From: JBDKTK01 sp039680225
GTDB taxonomy: Bacteria > Desulfobacterota > Syntrophia > Syntrophales > UBA4778
DNA: 8,350 nucleotides
Direction of reading: 5' to 3'
Assembly (NCBI GenBank): GCA_039680225.1
Contig: JBDKTK010000445.1
Location: 1 to 8,350 of the forward strand
A program made the translations under genes and the position numbers. The notes under the pieces are model-generated. The model searched no databases. It was not told the origin of the DNA and was given only the letters and a program-made list of their open reading frames with translations. This document shows, piece by piece, positions 1-5,032 of this stretch (its first letter is position 1; each line of letters starts with the position of its first letter).

Positions 1-1
1 G

Positions 2-175
2 CTGCAGGCAGTCACAATGATCATTCCGGCAACTTACTATATAGACATCCTCAATGGCATATACCTCAGGGGAATCGGCCTCGATTATTTGTGGCGGGAC
101 TACCTGGTGCTCCTCGCGATGTTCGCGTCGCTTGCGGCCCTGAACGTCGCCCGGCTGAAGAAGGAGGGGATGTAA
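2..175 (+). CDS. ABC-2 type transporter permease, C-terminal fragment (5' end outside window)
   Basis: Only the last 57 codons are present, open from the window edge to a TAA at 173-175. The visible peptide begins in a periplasmic or loop segment (PATYYIDILNGIYLRGIGLD), then has a final hydrophobic span (about LVLLAMFASLAALNVA) and a short basic cytoplasmic tail (RLKKEGM). The PATYY..I..GI.L.G.GL pattern followed by a last membrane helix is typical of the C-terminus of ABC-2 (YbhS/YbhR/YhhJ-like) permeases. The stop codon directly abuts the ATG of the next permease, and that gene's Shine-Dalgarno site lies inside the end of this one, so the two are co-translated and probably form a heterodimeric membrane domain. 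The substrate cannot be inferred. Family assignment is good; the exact subfamily is an inference from the paired arrangement. Confidence 0.85.
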   Translation: MQAVTMIIPATYYIDILNGIYLRGIGLDYLWRDYLVLLAMFASLAALNVARLKKEGM

Positions 176-1294
176 ATGAATTTCCTCAGGGTGCGCGAAC
201 TCGTCCGGAAAGAATTCATCCAGCTCTTCCGGGACAAAAAAAACTTGAGGCTGCTGATCCTTTCGCCCCTGCTCCAGTTGATAGTTTTCGGGTACGTGGT
301 GTCGACCGACGTCCGCAACGTAACGGTTGCATTGCTTGACCAGTCAAGGACGCCGGAAAGCAGAAGGGTGGCGGATTCATTCAATACGGGCATATTCCAC
401 ATAGTGAGCTCTCCCGCAACATCGGACCAGATGGACGACCTGCTGCTGCGCCGCAAGGTTAACCTGGCGGTCAAGATCGGGCCGGACTTTGCCCGGAGGG
501 TCAGGAAGGGCGAGACGGGGAAAGTGCAGATAATCGCGGACGGCAGCATGAGCAATATGGCCTCGGTGCGGATCGCCTATTCCCTCCAGGTCATGGAGAG
601 GCTCAACCGGCAGTTCATGGCGGAGCTCTACCCTCAGAAGATCGCGTTCGGGCAGGTCGATGCCCGGATCCGGACCTGGTACAACCCCAACCTCGACAGC
701 CGCAATTTTTACGTGCCGGGCATAGTTGCGGTCCTGATAATGATCAATTCACTGCTGTTCACGTCCATGGCCATCATCAAGGAGCGCGAGGGGGGGACCA
801 TGGAGCAGCTCATAGTCACGCCGATGAAACCCGCGGAATTGATACTCGGGAAAACCATCCCCTACGCGATAATCTCGCTGGTCCAGATGGTCTTCGTCGC
901 CATATTTGCAATCTTCTGGTTTGAGCTGCCGATGAACGGCAGCCCGCTGCTGCTGCTGGCTGCGACCTGCCTGTTCCTGCTGAGCACGCTGGGCATCGGG
1001 CTTTTCATTTCGACTATCTCCTCCACCCAGCAGCAGGCGATGATGACGACCTTCTTTTTCATCCTGCCCTTCTTCATGCTGAGCGGTTTTGTCTTCCCGA
1101 TCGCGAACATGCCGGAGATTGTCCAGTGGCTCACCTACCTCAACCCGCTGAGATACATGCTGGTGGTAATTCGGGACATATTCCTCAAAGGCGTCGGGCT
1201 GGAAGTCTTCTGGGGCCAGTTCGCCGCGCTGACAATCATGGGCGTTGCCGTCTTCGCCGGCGCGGTCAAGCGCTTCCGCAAGAGGCTGGACTAA
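176..1294 (+). CDS. ABC-2 type transporter permease (YbhR-like)
   Basis: A 372-residue inner-membrane permease of an ATP-driven exporter. It has a basic N-terminus (RKEFIQLFRDKKNLRLL) and a first membrane helix at about residues 24-43. A large extracytoplasmic domain (about 44-178) follows, and five further helices lie at about 180-200, 229-249, 257-280, 290-310 and 346-363. Family hallmarks are visible: WYNPNLDSRNFYVPG before helix 2, the cytoplasmic REGGTMEQLIVTPMKPAELILGK coupling region at 204-226, and the FMLSGFVFPI..MP..VQWLTYLNPLRY stretch at 299-327. Length matches YbhR/YadH-type permeases. The start is fixed by AGGAGG at 162-167, 8 nt upstream, inside the preceding permease gene. No ATPase or membrane-fusion gene is visible; in Ybh-type systems these lie upstream. 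Nothing plus-strand follows for over 3 kb, so this is probably the last gene of its operon. Substrate unknown; drug or small-molecule export is family-level knowledge only. Confidence 0.93.
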   Translation: MNFLRVRELVRKEFIQLFRDKKNLRLLILSPLLQLIVFGYVVSTDVRNVTVALLDQSRTPESRRVADSFNTGIFHIVSSPATSDQMDDLLLRRKVNLAVKIGPDFARRVRKGETGKVQIIADGSMSNMASVRIAYSLQVMERLNRQFMAELYPQKIAFGQVDARIRTWYNPNLDSRNFYVPGIVAVLIMINSLLFTSMAIIKEREGGTMEQLIVTPMKPAELILGKTIPYAIISLVQMVFVAIFAIFWFELPMNGSPLLLLAATCLFLLSTLGIGLFISTISSTQQQAMMTTFFFILPFFMLSGFVFPIANMPEIVQWLTYLNPLRYMLVVIRDIFLKGVGLEVFWGQFAALTIMGVAVFAGAVKRFRKRLD

Positions 1295-1360
1295 GGTCGA
1301 AGTGTAAGTATGGTTCCCCGAAAAAGTTTAAAATTGCTTTCAGCTGATTTTTTTGACTTA

Positions 1361-1398
1361 TCAAAAATAAGCAGGCGCCGCTTCGCAGCAGCACCTGC
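1361..1398 (-). terminator. Rho-independent terminator of the regulator/KhpA/zinc-ribbon operon
   Basis: Read on the minus strand, 1398-1371 forms an 11-bp stem, GCAGGTGCTGC with GCGGCGCCTGC around a TGCGAA loop, containing two G-U wobbles. A T-rich tail (TTATTTTTGATAAG) follows. On the plus strand the wobble positions become C-A mismatches, so the hairpin should work mainly for minus-strand transcripts. It sits about 55 nt past the stop of the zinc-ribbon gene, in the convergent gap with the permease gene. Confidence 0.75.
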
Positions 1399-1452
1399 AT
1401 TGATCGAGGAACACATAGGCTGGTTAAATGCGGAAACTGAAAGGATCAGGCC

Positions 1453-1713
1453 CTATGACGGTCTCTTTGCGTCCCGGACGGCTTCCTTTACCCGGAAGAG
1501 GAGATTTTCGCACAGGTCTCTCATCTCGCCGAGATTCCTGACGAGTTCGCTGGCGTTCCGGGGCGCATTGGACGACCTCATTTTTATCCTGTACATGCGG
1601 GTCATGTCCTTGGAGCAGTCCTTGCACTCGCTCCGCAAACCGCTCCTGGTCCGGATGTTCTTATAAAATGCGGTTTCTTTTTTGCGCATTCCGCACTTCG
1701 TGCATATCTTCAT
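1453..1713 (-). CDS. Small zinc-ribbon protein, four-cysteine type, function unknown
   Basis: An 86-residue basic protein. The N-terminal half carries a CX2C-X22-CX2C zinc site (Cys4, Cys7, Cys30, Cys33) in the pattern CTKCGMRK..TAFYKN...GLRSECKDC. This resembles the zinc ribbons found alone or in front of HNH nucleases in phages and bacteria. No HNH catalytic motif follows; residues 55-80 look like an amphipathic helix (ASELVRNLGEMRDLCENLL) with a fifth cysteine. An ATG two codons upstream (1719) is possible, but the AGGGAG site is only about 2 nt from it and about 8 nt from the ATG at 1713, so 1713 is preferred. It is the last gene of the minus-strand operon, beginning about 20 nt after khpA stops. 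A nucleic-acid-binding role is an inference from the zinc ribbon, the basic charge and the KhpA neighbour. Confidence 0.75.
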   Translation of the reverse strand: MKICTKCGMRKKETAFYKNIRTRSGLRSECKDCSKDMTRMYRIKMRSSNAPRNASELVRNLGEMRDLCENLLFRVKEAVRDAKRPS

Positions 1714-1737
1714 AACCATATCTCCCTTCGGGTATTT

Positions 1738-1968
1738 TTATTCGATTATTTCCAGCGTGCTCCTTCTTCTGTTCTTTGCCGAGGCGGCGCTCAGGATAGT
1801 CCTCATCGCTTTCACCGTGGCGCCTTGCTTTCCGATAATCTTTCCCACGTCGTCCTTGGAAACCCGCAGCTCGAATATCATCGCCTGTTCGCCTGTAATC
1901 TCTTTGACATTTACCTGTTCGGGCTTATCCACAAGAGATTTTGCCATAATCCTAATCAAGTCTTTCAT
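1738..1968 (-). CDS. khpA: KhpA-type KH-domain RNA-binding protein
   Basis: A 76-residue protein consisting of essentially one type II KH domain. The signature loop GKIIGKQGATVKAMRTIL spans residues 42-59, with the RNA-contacting GxxG as Gly46-Lys-Gln-Gly49, and the C-terminus ends in the usual LEII strand. Length and sequence match the KhpA (YlqC) family. KhpA partners with the Jag-related KhpB in several bacteria and affects RNA levels and cell division; that is family knowledge. A strong purine-rich Shine-Dalgarno stretch (GGAGGGAGGTGG) fills the 18-nt gap after the upstream response regulator. khpA usually lies between rpsP and rimM/trmD near ffh. Here it follows signal-transduction genes and precedes a zinc-ribbon gene. 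Either the gene has been relocated or this is a second copy. The family call is firm; the physiological role here is unknown. Confidence 0.93.
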   Translation of the reverse strand: MKDLIRIMAKSLVDKPEQVNVKEITGEQAMIFELRVSKDDVGKIIGKQGATVKAMRTILSAASAKNRRRSTLEIIE

Positions 1969-1986
1969 CCCGCCACCTCCCTCCTG

Positions 1987-2640
1987 TTAGCTTTCGAGCA
2001 CAATGAGACCTTCATTAATCGCGTACTTGATCAGCTCCGCCGTGCTGCCGAGATCGAGCTTGAACATTATGTTCCTGCGGTGAGTCTCGACCGTTTTTAT
2101 GCTGACGTGCAGGAACCCGGCGATCTGCCGCGCGGATCTGCCTTCCGCAAGGAGCTGGAGGATTTCCCTTTCCCTGTTGGTAAGGGAGGGGAAAAGCTCC
2201 GATTTGTTCCTGCCCGCTTTATTGATGTAGTTTTTGACGACGATGTCGGCTATCCGGGGGCTCAGGTATGTCTGGTTGAGCGAAACGGCCCTGACCGCGG
2301 CAGCCAGCTCTTCGATCGCGCAGTCTTTCAGGAGGTAACCGGACGCGCCCGCTTCCAGCATGCCGGAAACAAACCTCCGGTCCGAGTGCATGGAAAGCGC
2401 AATGACTTTGACGCCGGGCATCTCGTTGGTTATCCTCTGGGTGGTGTCGATGCCGTTGAGCCCCGGCATGGTGATATCCATGATGACCACGTCGGGATTG
2501 AGCTTGTGGGCCAGCTTGAGTGTCTCCCAGCCGTTGCCGGCTTCGCCGATCACCTCCAGGCCCGTCTCATTCTCAAAAAGCATCCGCAGCCCGTCCCGGA
2601 CGATCTTGTGATCGTCCGCCAGCAGAATTTTAGTTGCCAT
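1987..2640 (-). CDS. NarL/FixJ-family response regulator (second of pair)
   Basis: A 217-residue two-component regulator. The receiver domain (about 3-120) has the acidic pocket Asp9-Asp10, phospho-acceptor Asp55 in VVIMDITMPG, Ser83 in ALSMHS and Lys105 in YLLKDC, so it should be phosphorylatable. A LuxR-type helix-turn-helix (about 153-217) shows LTNREREILQLLAEGRSARQIA and VSIKTVETHRRNIMFKL. The open frame extends seven codons upstream to a TTG at 2661, but the ATG at 2640 gives the canonical MATKILLADDHKIVRDG start and is preferred, although no strong Shine-Dalgarno site precedes either. It starts 24 nt after the small membrane-protein gene and is followed 18 nt later by khpA. No histidine kinase is encoded nearby, so its signal input is unknown. 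It is clearly paralogous to, but diverged from, the regulator at 2836-3474. Confidence 0.93.
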   Translation of the reverse strand: MATKILLADDHKIVRDGLRMLFENETGLEVIGEAGNGWETLKLAHKLNPDVVIMDITMPGLNGIDTTQRITNEMPGVKVIALSMHSDRRFVSGMLEAGASGYLLKDCAIEELAAAVRAVSLNQTYLSPRIADIVVKNYINKAGRNKSELFPSLTNREREILQLLAEGRSARQIAGFLHVSIKTVETHRRNIMFKLDLGSTAELIKYAINEGLIVLES

Positions 2641-2664
2641 GTGGAATCCCGGTTCTCTCAAAAG

Positions 2665-2832
2665 TTAACGGAAAAAGACGAAAATGATCGCTCCCATCCC
2701 GAAGTAAAAAAAAGCAAACAGGACAATTCCGTATATAAGCCTGGCGATATGCCTTTCAGTCCCGCAACTTTCGTAATCCCGAACAGTCACGAAGGATTTG
2801 TTGCTTTTGTTTGCGGCGTCTCTTTGTTCCAT
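2665..2832 (-). CDS. Small single-span membrane protein between two response regulators
   Basis: A 55-codon frame reads from ATG at 2832-2830 to TAA at 2667-2665. The first 30 residues are polar (starting MEQRDAANKSNKSFVTVRDY). Residues about 32-54 form one strongly hydrophobic segment (LIYGIVLFAFFYFGMGAII then FVFF), ending in a single Arg. The start lies only 3 nt after the stop of the upstream response regulator, with an AGGA about 8 nt before the ATG, the spacing expected for translational coupling. The 24-nt gap to the next regulator is equally tight. By the positive-inside rule the charged N-terminus is probably cytoplasmic, so it could touch the regulators or a kinase; that is inference. 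I do not recognise a family. Evidence for being real: position filling an otherwise empty operon gap, a ribosome site, and a clean hydrophobic helix. Confidence 0.7.
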   Translation of the reverse strand: MEQRDAANKSNKSFVTVRDYESCGTERHIARLIYGIVLFAFFYFGMGAIIFVFFR

Positions 2833-2835
2833 GAT

Positions 2836-3474
2836 TTATCCTATCAGGCGGTTCTGGATCGAATATTGCGTCAGTTCGTTGTTGCCCCTGACGTTCATTT
2901 TTTCCAGGATGCGCTGCCGGCAGATGCTGATTGTCTTAATGCTCAGGGACATTGACTTTGATATGTCCTTGAGCTTTTTCCCGGAAGCGAGCATGCACAT
3001 GATCTGGTACTCCCTGTCTGTGAGGTTCTCATGGGGCTGCTTCTGGATATTGCTGTCCAGGTGATCGGCTATCCGTTCGGCGAGCGTCCGGCTGATATAC
3101 TTGCCGCCTCCAAGCAGCGCCCTTATGGCCTTGAGCAATTCTTCGAGGTCCGCGTCCTTGCAGATATAACTCGAAGCGCCGGCCCTGATGGCGCGCAGGG
3201 CAAACTGGCTTTCGGAGTGCATGCTGAGCACCAGGATGGGGGACTTCGGATTGCTCTGCCTGATTTGCCTGAGGGTATCGAGACCGCTTTTGCCGGGCAT
3301 CGACAAATCCAGCAGGATAAGGTCCCAGTTGGTCTTTTTTGATTCGGATATGGTCTGCTGGGCGTCTTCGGCCTCTCCGAATTCTATCGCCCCCACGGCG
3401 CTCGATAGGATATCCTTCAGGCCTTTGCGGACTACAGGGTGGTCGTCGGCTATCAGTATTCGTATTCTAGCCAT
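2836..3474 (-). CDS. NarL/FixJ-family response regulator (first of pair)
   Basis: A 212-residue regulator heading the minus-strand unit. The receiver domain (about 3-122) has Asp10-Asp11, phospho-acceptor Asp56 in LILLDLSMPG, Ser84 in LVLSMHS and Lys106 in YICKDADL, a complete phosphorylation site. The C-terminal LuxR-type helix-turn-helix (about 148-212) shows LTDREYQIMCMLASGKKLKD followed by MSLSIKTISICRQRILEKM. The recognition helix reads TISICRQRI where most relatives have TVSTYRxRI, so its DNA target may differ. GGAG about 8 nt before the ATG supports the start. The gene for a 55-aa membrane protein follows after 3 nt. No sensor kinase lies in the window. The upstream 400 nt are gene-free and rich in inverted repeats, a plausible control region. 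The family assignment is secure; the regulon is unknown. Confidence 0.93.
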   Translation of the reverse strand: MARIRILIADDHPVVRKGLKDILSSAVGAIEFGEAEDAQQTISESKKTNWDLILLDLSMPGKSGLDTLRQIRQSNPKSPILVLSMHSESQFALRAIRAGASSYICKDADLEELLKAIRALLGGGKYISRTLAERIADHLDSNIQKQPHENLTDREYQIMCMLASGKKLKDISKSMSLSIKTISICRQRILEKMNVRGNNELTQYSIQNRLIG

Positions 3475-3663
3475 GGGTCATCTCCGCATGCCCTTCCCGG
3501 TCCGGAAAGGAACGGTTTTGACCTGATGTCCGGCGACCAGGATTGTGATTTCGTTTTGAGCGGTTTTGCGGCCAAGCATTTCAGGTCATCCCAAAAAAAT
3601 GATTTCAGTTCCAGCCCGCAATTCAGGGAGTTTCTCAAGAGGGTATTTGAATATAACAATCAA

Positions 3664-3703
3664 AGATAAGTTACTATACGGGAATACCTGATTTTACTTA
3701 TCT
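3664..3703. promoter_or_regulatory. 8-bp inverted repeat pair, possible operator
   Basis: AGATAAGT at 3664-3671 is repeated inverted as ACTTATCT at 3696-3703. The half-sites are exactly complementary and centred 32 bp apart, about three helical turns, so both would face the same side of the helix. The site lies about 190-230 bp upstream of the first response regulator. Binding by a dimeric regulator, perhaps one of the two encoded next door, is an inference. Confidence 0.35.
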
Positions 3704-3717
3704 ATAAACCTTAAAAT

Positions 3718-3738
3718 CGCTAAGGAAATTCCTTAGCG
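3718..3738. repeat. Perfect 21-bp palindrome (10-bp arms, 1-nt centre)
   Basis: CGCTAAGGAA at 3718-3727 and TTCCTTAGCG at 3729-3738 are exact reverse complements around a single A. Read on the minus strand the hairpin is followed by ATTTTAAGG, so it could be a weak second terminator behind the one at 3893. As double-stranded DNA it could equally be an operator. Confidence 0.5.
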
Positions 3739-3739
3739 T

Positions 3740-3782
3740 CCTGCAGCGTTGAAAAATCCGTTGAAAACGTTCAAATGCAGGG
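3740..3782. repeat. Nested repeats: imperfect hairpin plus GTTGAAAA direct repeats
   Basis: CCTGCA at 3740-3745 pairs with TGCAGG at 3777-3782, and TTGAA just inside it pairs with TTCAA. CGTTGAAAA occurs twice in direct orientation (3747-3755 and 3759-3767). TTGAA, AACG, TTCAA at 3761-3774 is a small inverted repeat. No T run follows on either strand, so this is not a terminator. The function is unknown. Confidence 0.35.
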
Positions 3783-3892
3783 GCGGCAAGGATTAAAGCA
3801 GAATGCATTATTTTGCCGCGATATCCCGCTTATTTGAACGCGATCGGGAAGGCCCGTCCGGAGTTGATTGTATGGTAAAACATACGTATGAG

Positions 3893-3919
3893 CAAAAAGA
3901 GGGGCAGCGGCGCCGCCCC
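3893..3919 (-). terminator. Rho-independent terminator of the 299-aa membrane-protein gene
   Basis: On the minus strand GGGGCGGC and GCTGCCCC form an 8-bp stem (one G-U pair) around a GCC loop, followed at once by TCTTTTTG. It begins 16 nt after the TGA stop of the gene ending at 3936. This is a strong, compact terminator that separates the membrane-protein gene from the downstream regulator operon. Confidence 0.85.
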
Positions 3920-3935
3920 CCCGGCTTGTCCGGTC

Positions 3936-4835
3936 TCATCTGGCAAGCGGCAACGGTTCCCTGGGAGAGCCCAGGGCCCCTCCGAATCCGGCGGCAATTG
4001 CCCCCAGGATCATTCCGATAAAGGCCCAGATGGCGGCTTTGGACATCGCGCCGAATGCCTGCTCAGTTGTCTGCAGGGCGCCCTGCCTTGCCTGATAATA
4101 CTGGTTAATCCACTGGTCGACCCTGGCTTCCGCATCGGGACGGCTCATGTTGGACCTCTGGACGAGAATGCTCACAACTGTCTCACGGTCCTGGGCGCTC
4201 GGCTGCTGCGGGTTGGCAAAGAGCCTCTGGAGCGCCTGGCCCAGTTCCTGGTTCTGCTGCTCGGTTACGGCCCCTCCCTGGCCCAGCAATTGCCTGCCCT
4301 GCTGGGTAATTGTGTCGAGAGTGACGCCGCGCTGTTGCGCTTCCTGCTGGTCCTGCTGCATCGCCTGGGGCGCTACGGTCTGTATGCCTGAAGCCACCAG
4401 CGACAGGCTCCGCCCGATTACGCCCGCGACCCCGCTGATAAGCATGCCCACTGCCGTAGTCATAAAATAAAACGAAAGTAATGTTACCAGCCCCCACACA
4501 ACAAGCCCATGCAGAGTCCCGGTCAGGGTCCTGGGGAATCCGGACAATCTGCCCGCCACCCAGCCCCCGGCAAAGAGCGCGATTATGGTGCTGATCACGA
4601 ACCAGATGCCTGCCCCAATCCCCACCCCGGCAAAAGGCGTTTGCTCGGTTGCGGGATTGACCACTCCCAGGCCTATCCCGAGGCCCAGGACGTTTAACGC
4701 CAGCTCGACGACAAGGGCCACAACCATGCCGGCAAAAATCGCCCCCCAGGAAGTCCTTTTGACAATACTGCCGTACACATCAGTGCCACCGGCCCTGTAA
4801 TCGTATTCCCGGGAAACCCTTGTTTCATCAACCAT
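3936..4835 (-). CDS. Multi-pass membrane protein with Gln-rich loop, function unknown
   Basis: A 299-residue protein. The N-terminus is polar (Tyr/Arg rich). Gly/Ala-rich membrane segments lie at about 31-58, 70-96 and 107-140, and a fourth at about 266-290 is built almost wholly of Gly, Ala and Ile (MILGAIAAGFGGALG). Between the third and fourth helices is a soluble stretch of about 120 residues, very rich in Gln (155-215, with QQDQQEAQQ and TEQQNQELGQ), followed by a helical part (DAEARVDQWINQYYQARQGA). The SWGAIFAGMVVALV opening resembles poorly characterised bacterial membrane proteins sometimes labelled YrzE-like; I am not sure of that link. The start is set by a strong AGGAGGT 9 nt upstream of the ATG. 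It appears monocistronic, with its own terminator. An envelope stress role has been guessed for similar proteins, but nothing here shows it. Confidence 0.85.
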   Translation of the reverse strand: MVDETRVSREYDYRAGGTDVYGSIVKRTSWGAIFAGMVVALVVELALNVLGLGIGLGVVNPATEQTPFAGVGIGAGIWFVISTIIALFAGGWVAGRLSGFPRTLTGTLHGLVVWGLVTLLSFYFMTTAVGMLISGVAGVIGRSLSLVASGIQTVAPQAMQQDQQEAQQRGVTLDTITQQGRQLLGQGGAVTEQQNQELGQALQRLFANPQQPSAQDRETVVSILVQRSNMSRPDAEARVDQWINQYYQARQGALQTTEQAFGAMSKAAIWAFIGMILGAIAAGFGGALGSPREPLPLAR

Positions 4836-4973
4836 GAAGTATTCACCTCCTCATTGCTTTTTCTCCATGTTAAAAAAGGTTTACCGGCCCCGCCATCGAG
4901 AATAACCTTATTTTGAAGCTGTGATTTCCTGAGACTGCGTCGGGCTGCGGGCTTTTTTTGCTGAAATTATGTT

Positions 4974-5002
4974 TTGTACATACGCGTTCGTTGATGTATA
5001 AA
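4974..5002 (+). promoter_or_regulatory. Possible sigma-70 promoter of the HDAC-fold gene
   Basis: TTGTAC at 4974-4979 and TATAAA at 4997-5002 are separated by 17 nt, about 30 nt before the TTG start. The -10 is good and the -35 only fair. The remainder of 4836-5032 is shared with the 5' region of the divergent membrane-protein gene. Confidence 0.35.
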
Positions 5003-5032
5003 AAAGCACTTGCTCTTTAAAGGAGGGGGACT

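Larger units (their letters stand above)
3475..3892. other. Gene-free region upstream of the response-regulator operon
   Basis: I find no convincing gene here. The minus-strand frame at 3453-3659 has a TTG start without a ribosome site and overlaps the start of the downstream regulator; its translation matches nothing I recognise. The plus-strand frame at 3439-3669 overlaps the regulator on the opposite strand. The part nearest 3474 must hold the operon's 5' untranslated region and probably its promoter, although no clear -35/-10 pair stands out. Positions 3664-3782 contain several inverted and direct repeats, listed separately. A further small inverted repeat (GTATG, six bases, CATAC) is near 3870-3885. 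Confidence 0.6.

Noticed and set aside
1320..1356. AT-rich stretch ending in TTTTTTT after the plus-strand permease, considered as its terminator
   Set aside because: Only a 6-bp AU/GU stem or a 4-bp loopless palindrome precedes the T run, too weak to call.
1825..2955. 376-codon plus-strand frame opposite khpA and the second response regulator
   Set aside because: It runs antisense across several genes with firm domain matches, has no recognisable domain, and such long mirror frames are common in GC-rich DNA.
3453..3659. 68-codon minus-strand frame upstream of the first response regulator
   Set aside because: The start is a TTG without a ribosome site, the frame overlaps the regulator's start, and the peptide has no recognisable pattern. 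A decayed gene cannot be excluded but is not supported.
3761..3774. TTGAA-AACG-TTCAA considered as a LexA-type operator
   Set aside because: It does not match the Gram-positive GAAC-N4-GTTC spacing or the proteobacterial forms, and no SOS gene is adjacent.
4851..4868. Five-codon minus-strand leader (MEKKQ) whose stop overlaps the ribosome site of the 299-aa membrane-protein gene
   Set aside because: It has no ribosome site of its own, no repeated regulatory codons and no attenuator hairpin; an ATG this close to a gene start arises easily by chance.
4876..4909. AAGGTT/AACCTT inverted repeat upstream of the membrane-protein gene
   Set aside because: The 6-bp arms are 22 nt apart and AT-rich, so chance occurrence is likely; no other sign of an operator.
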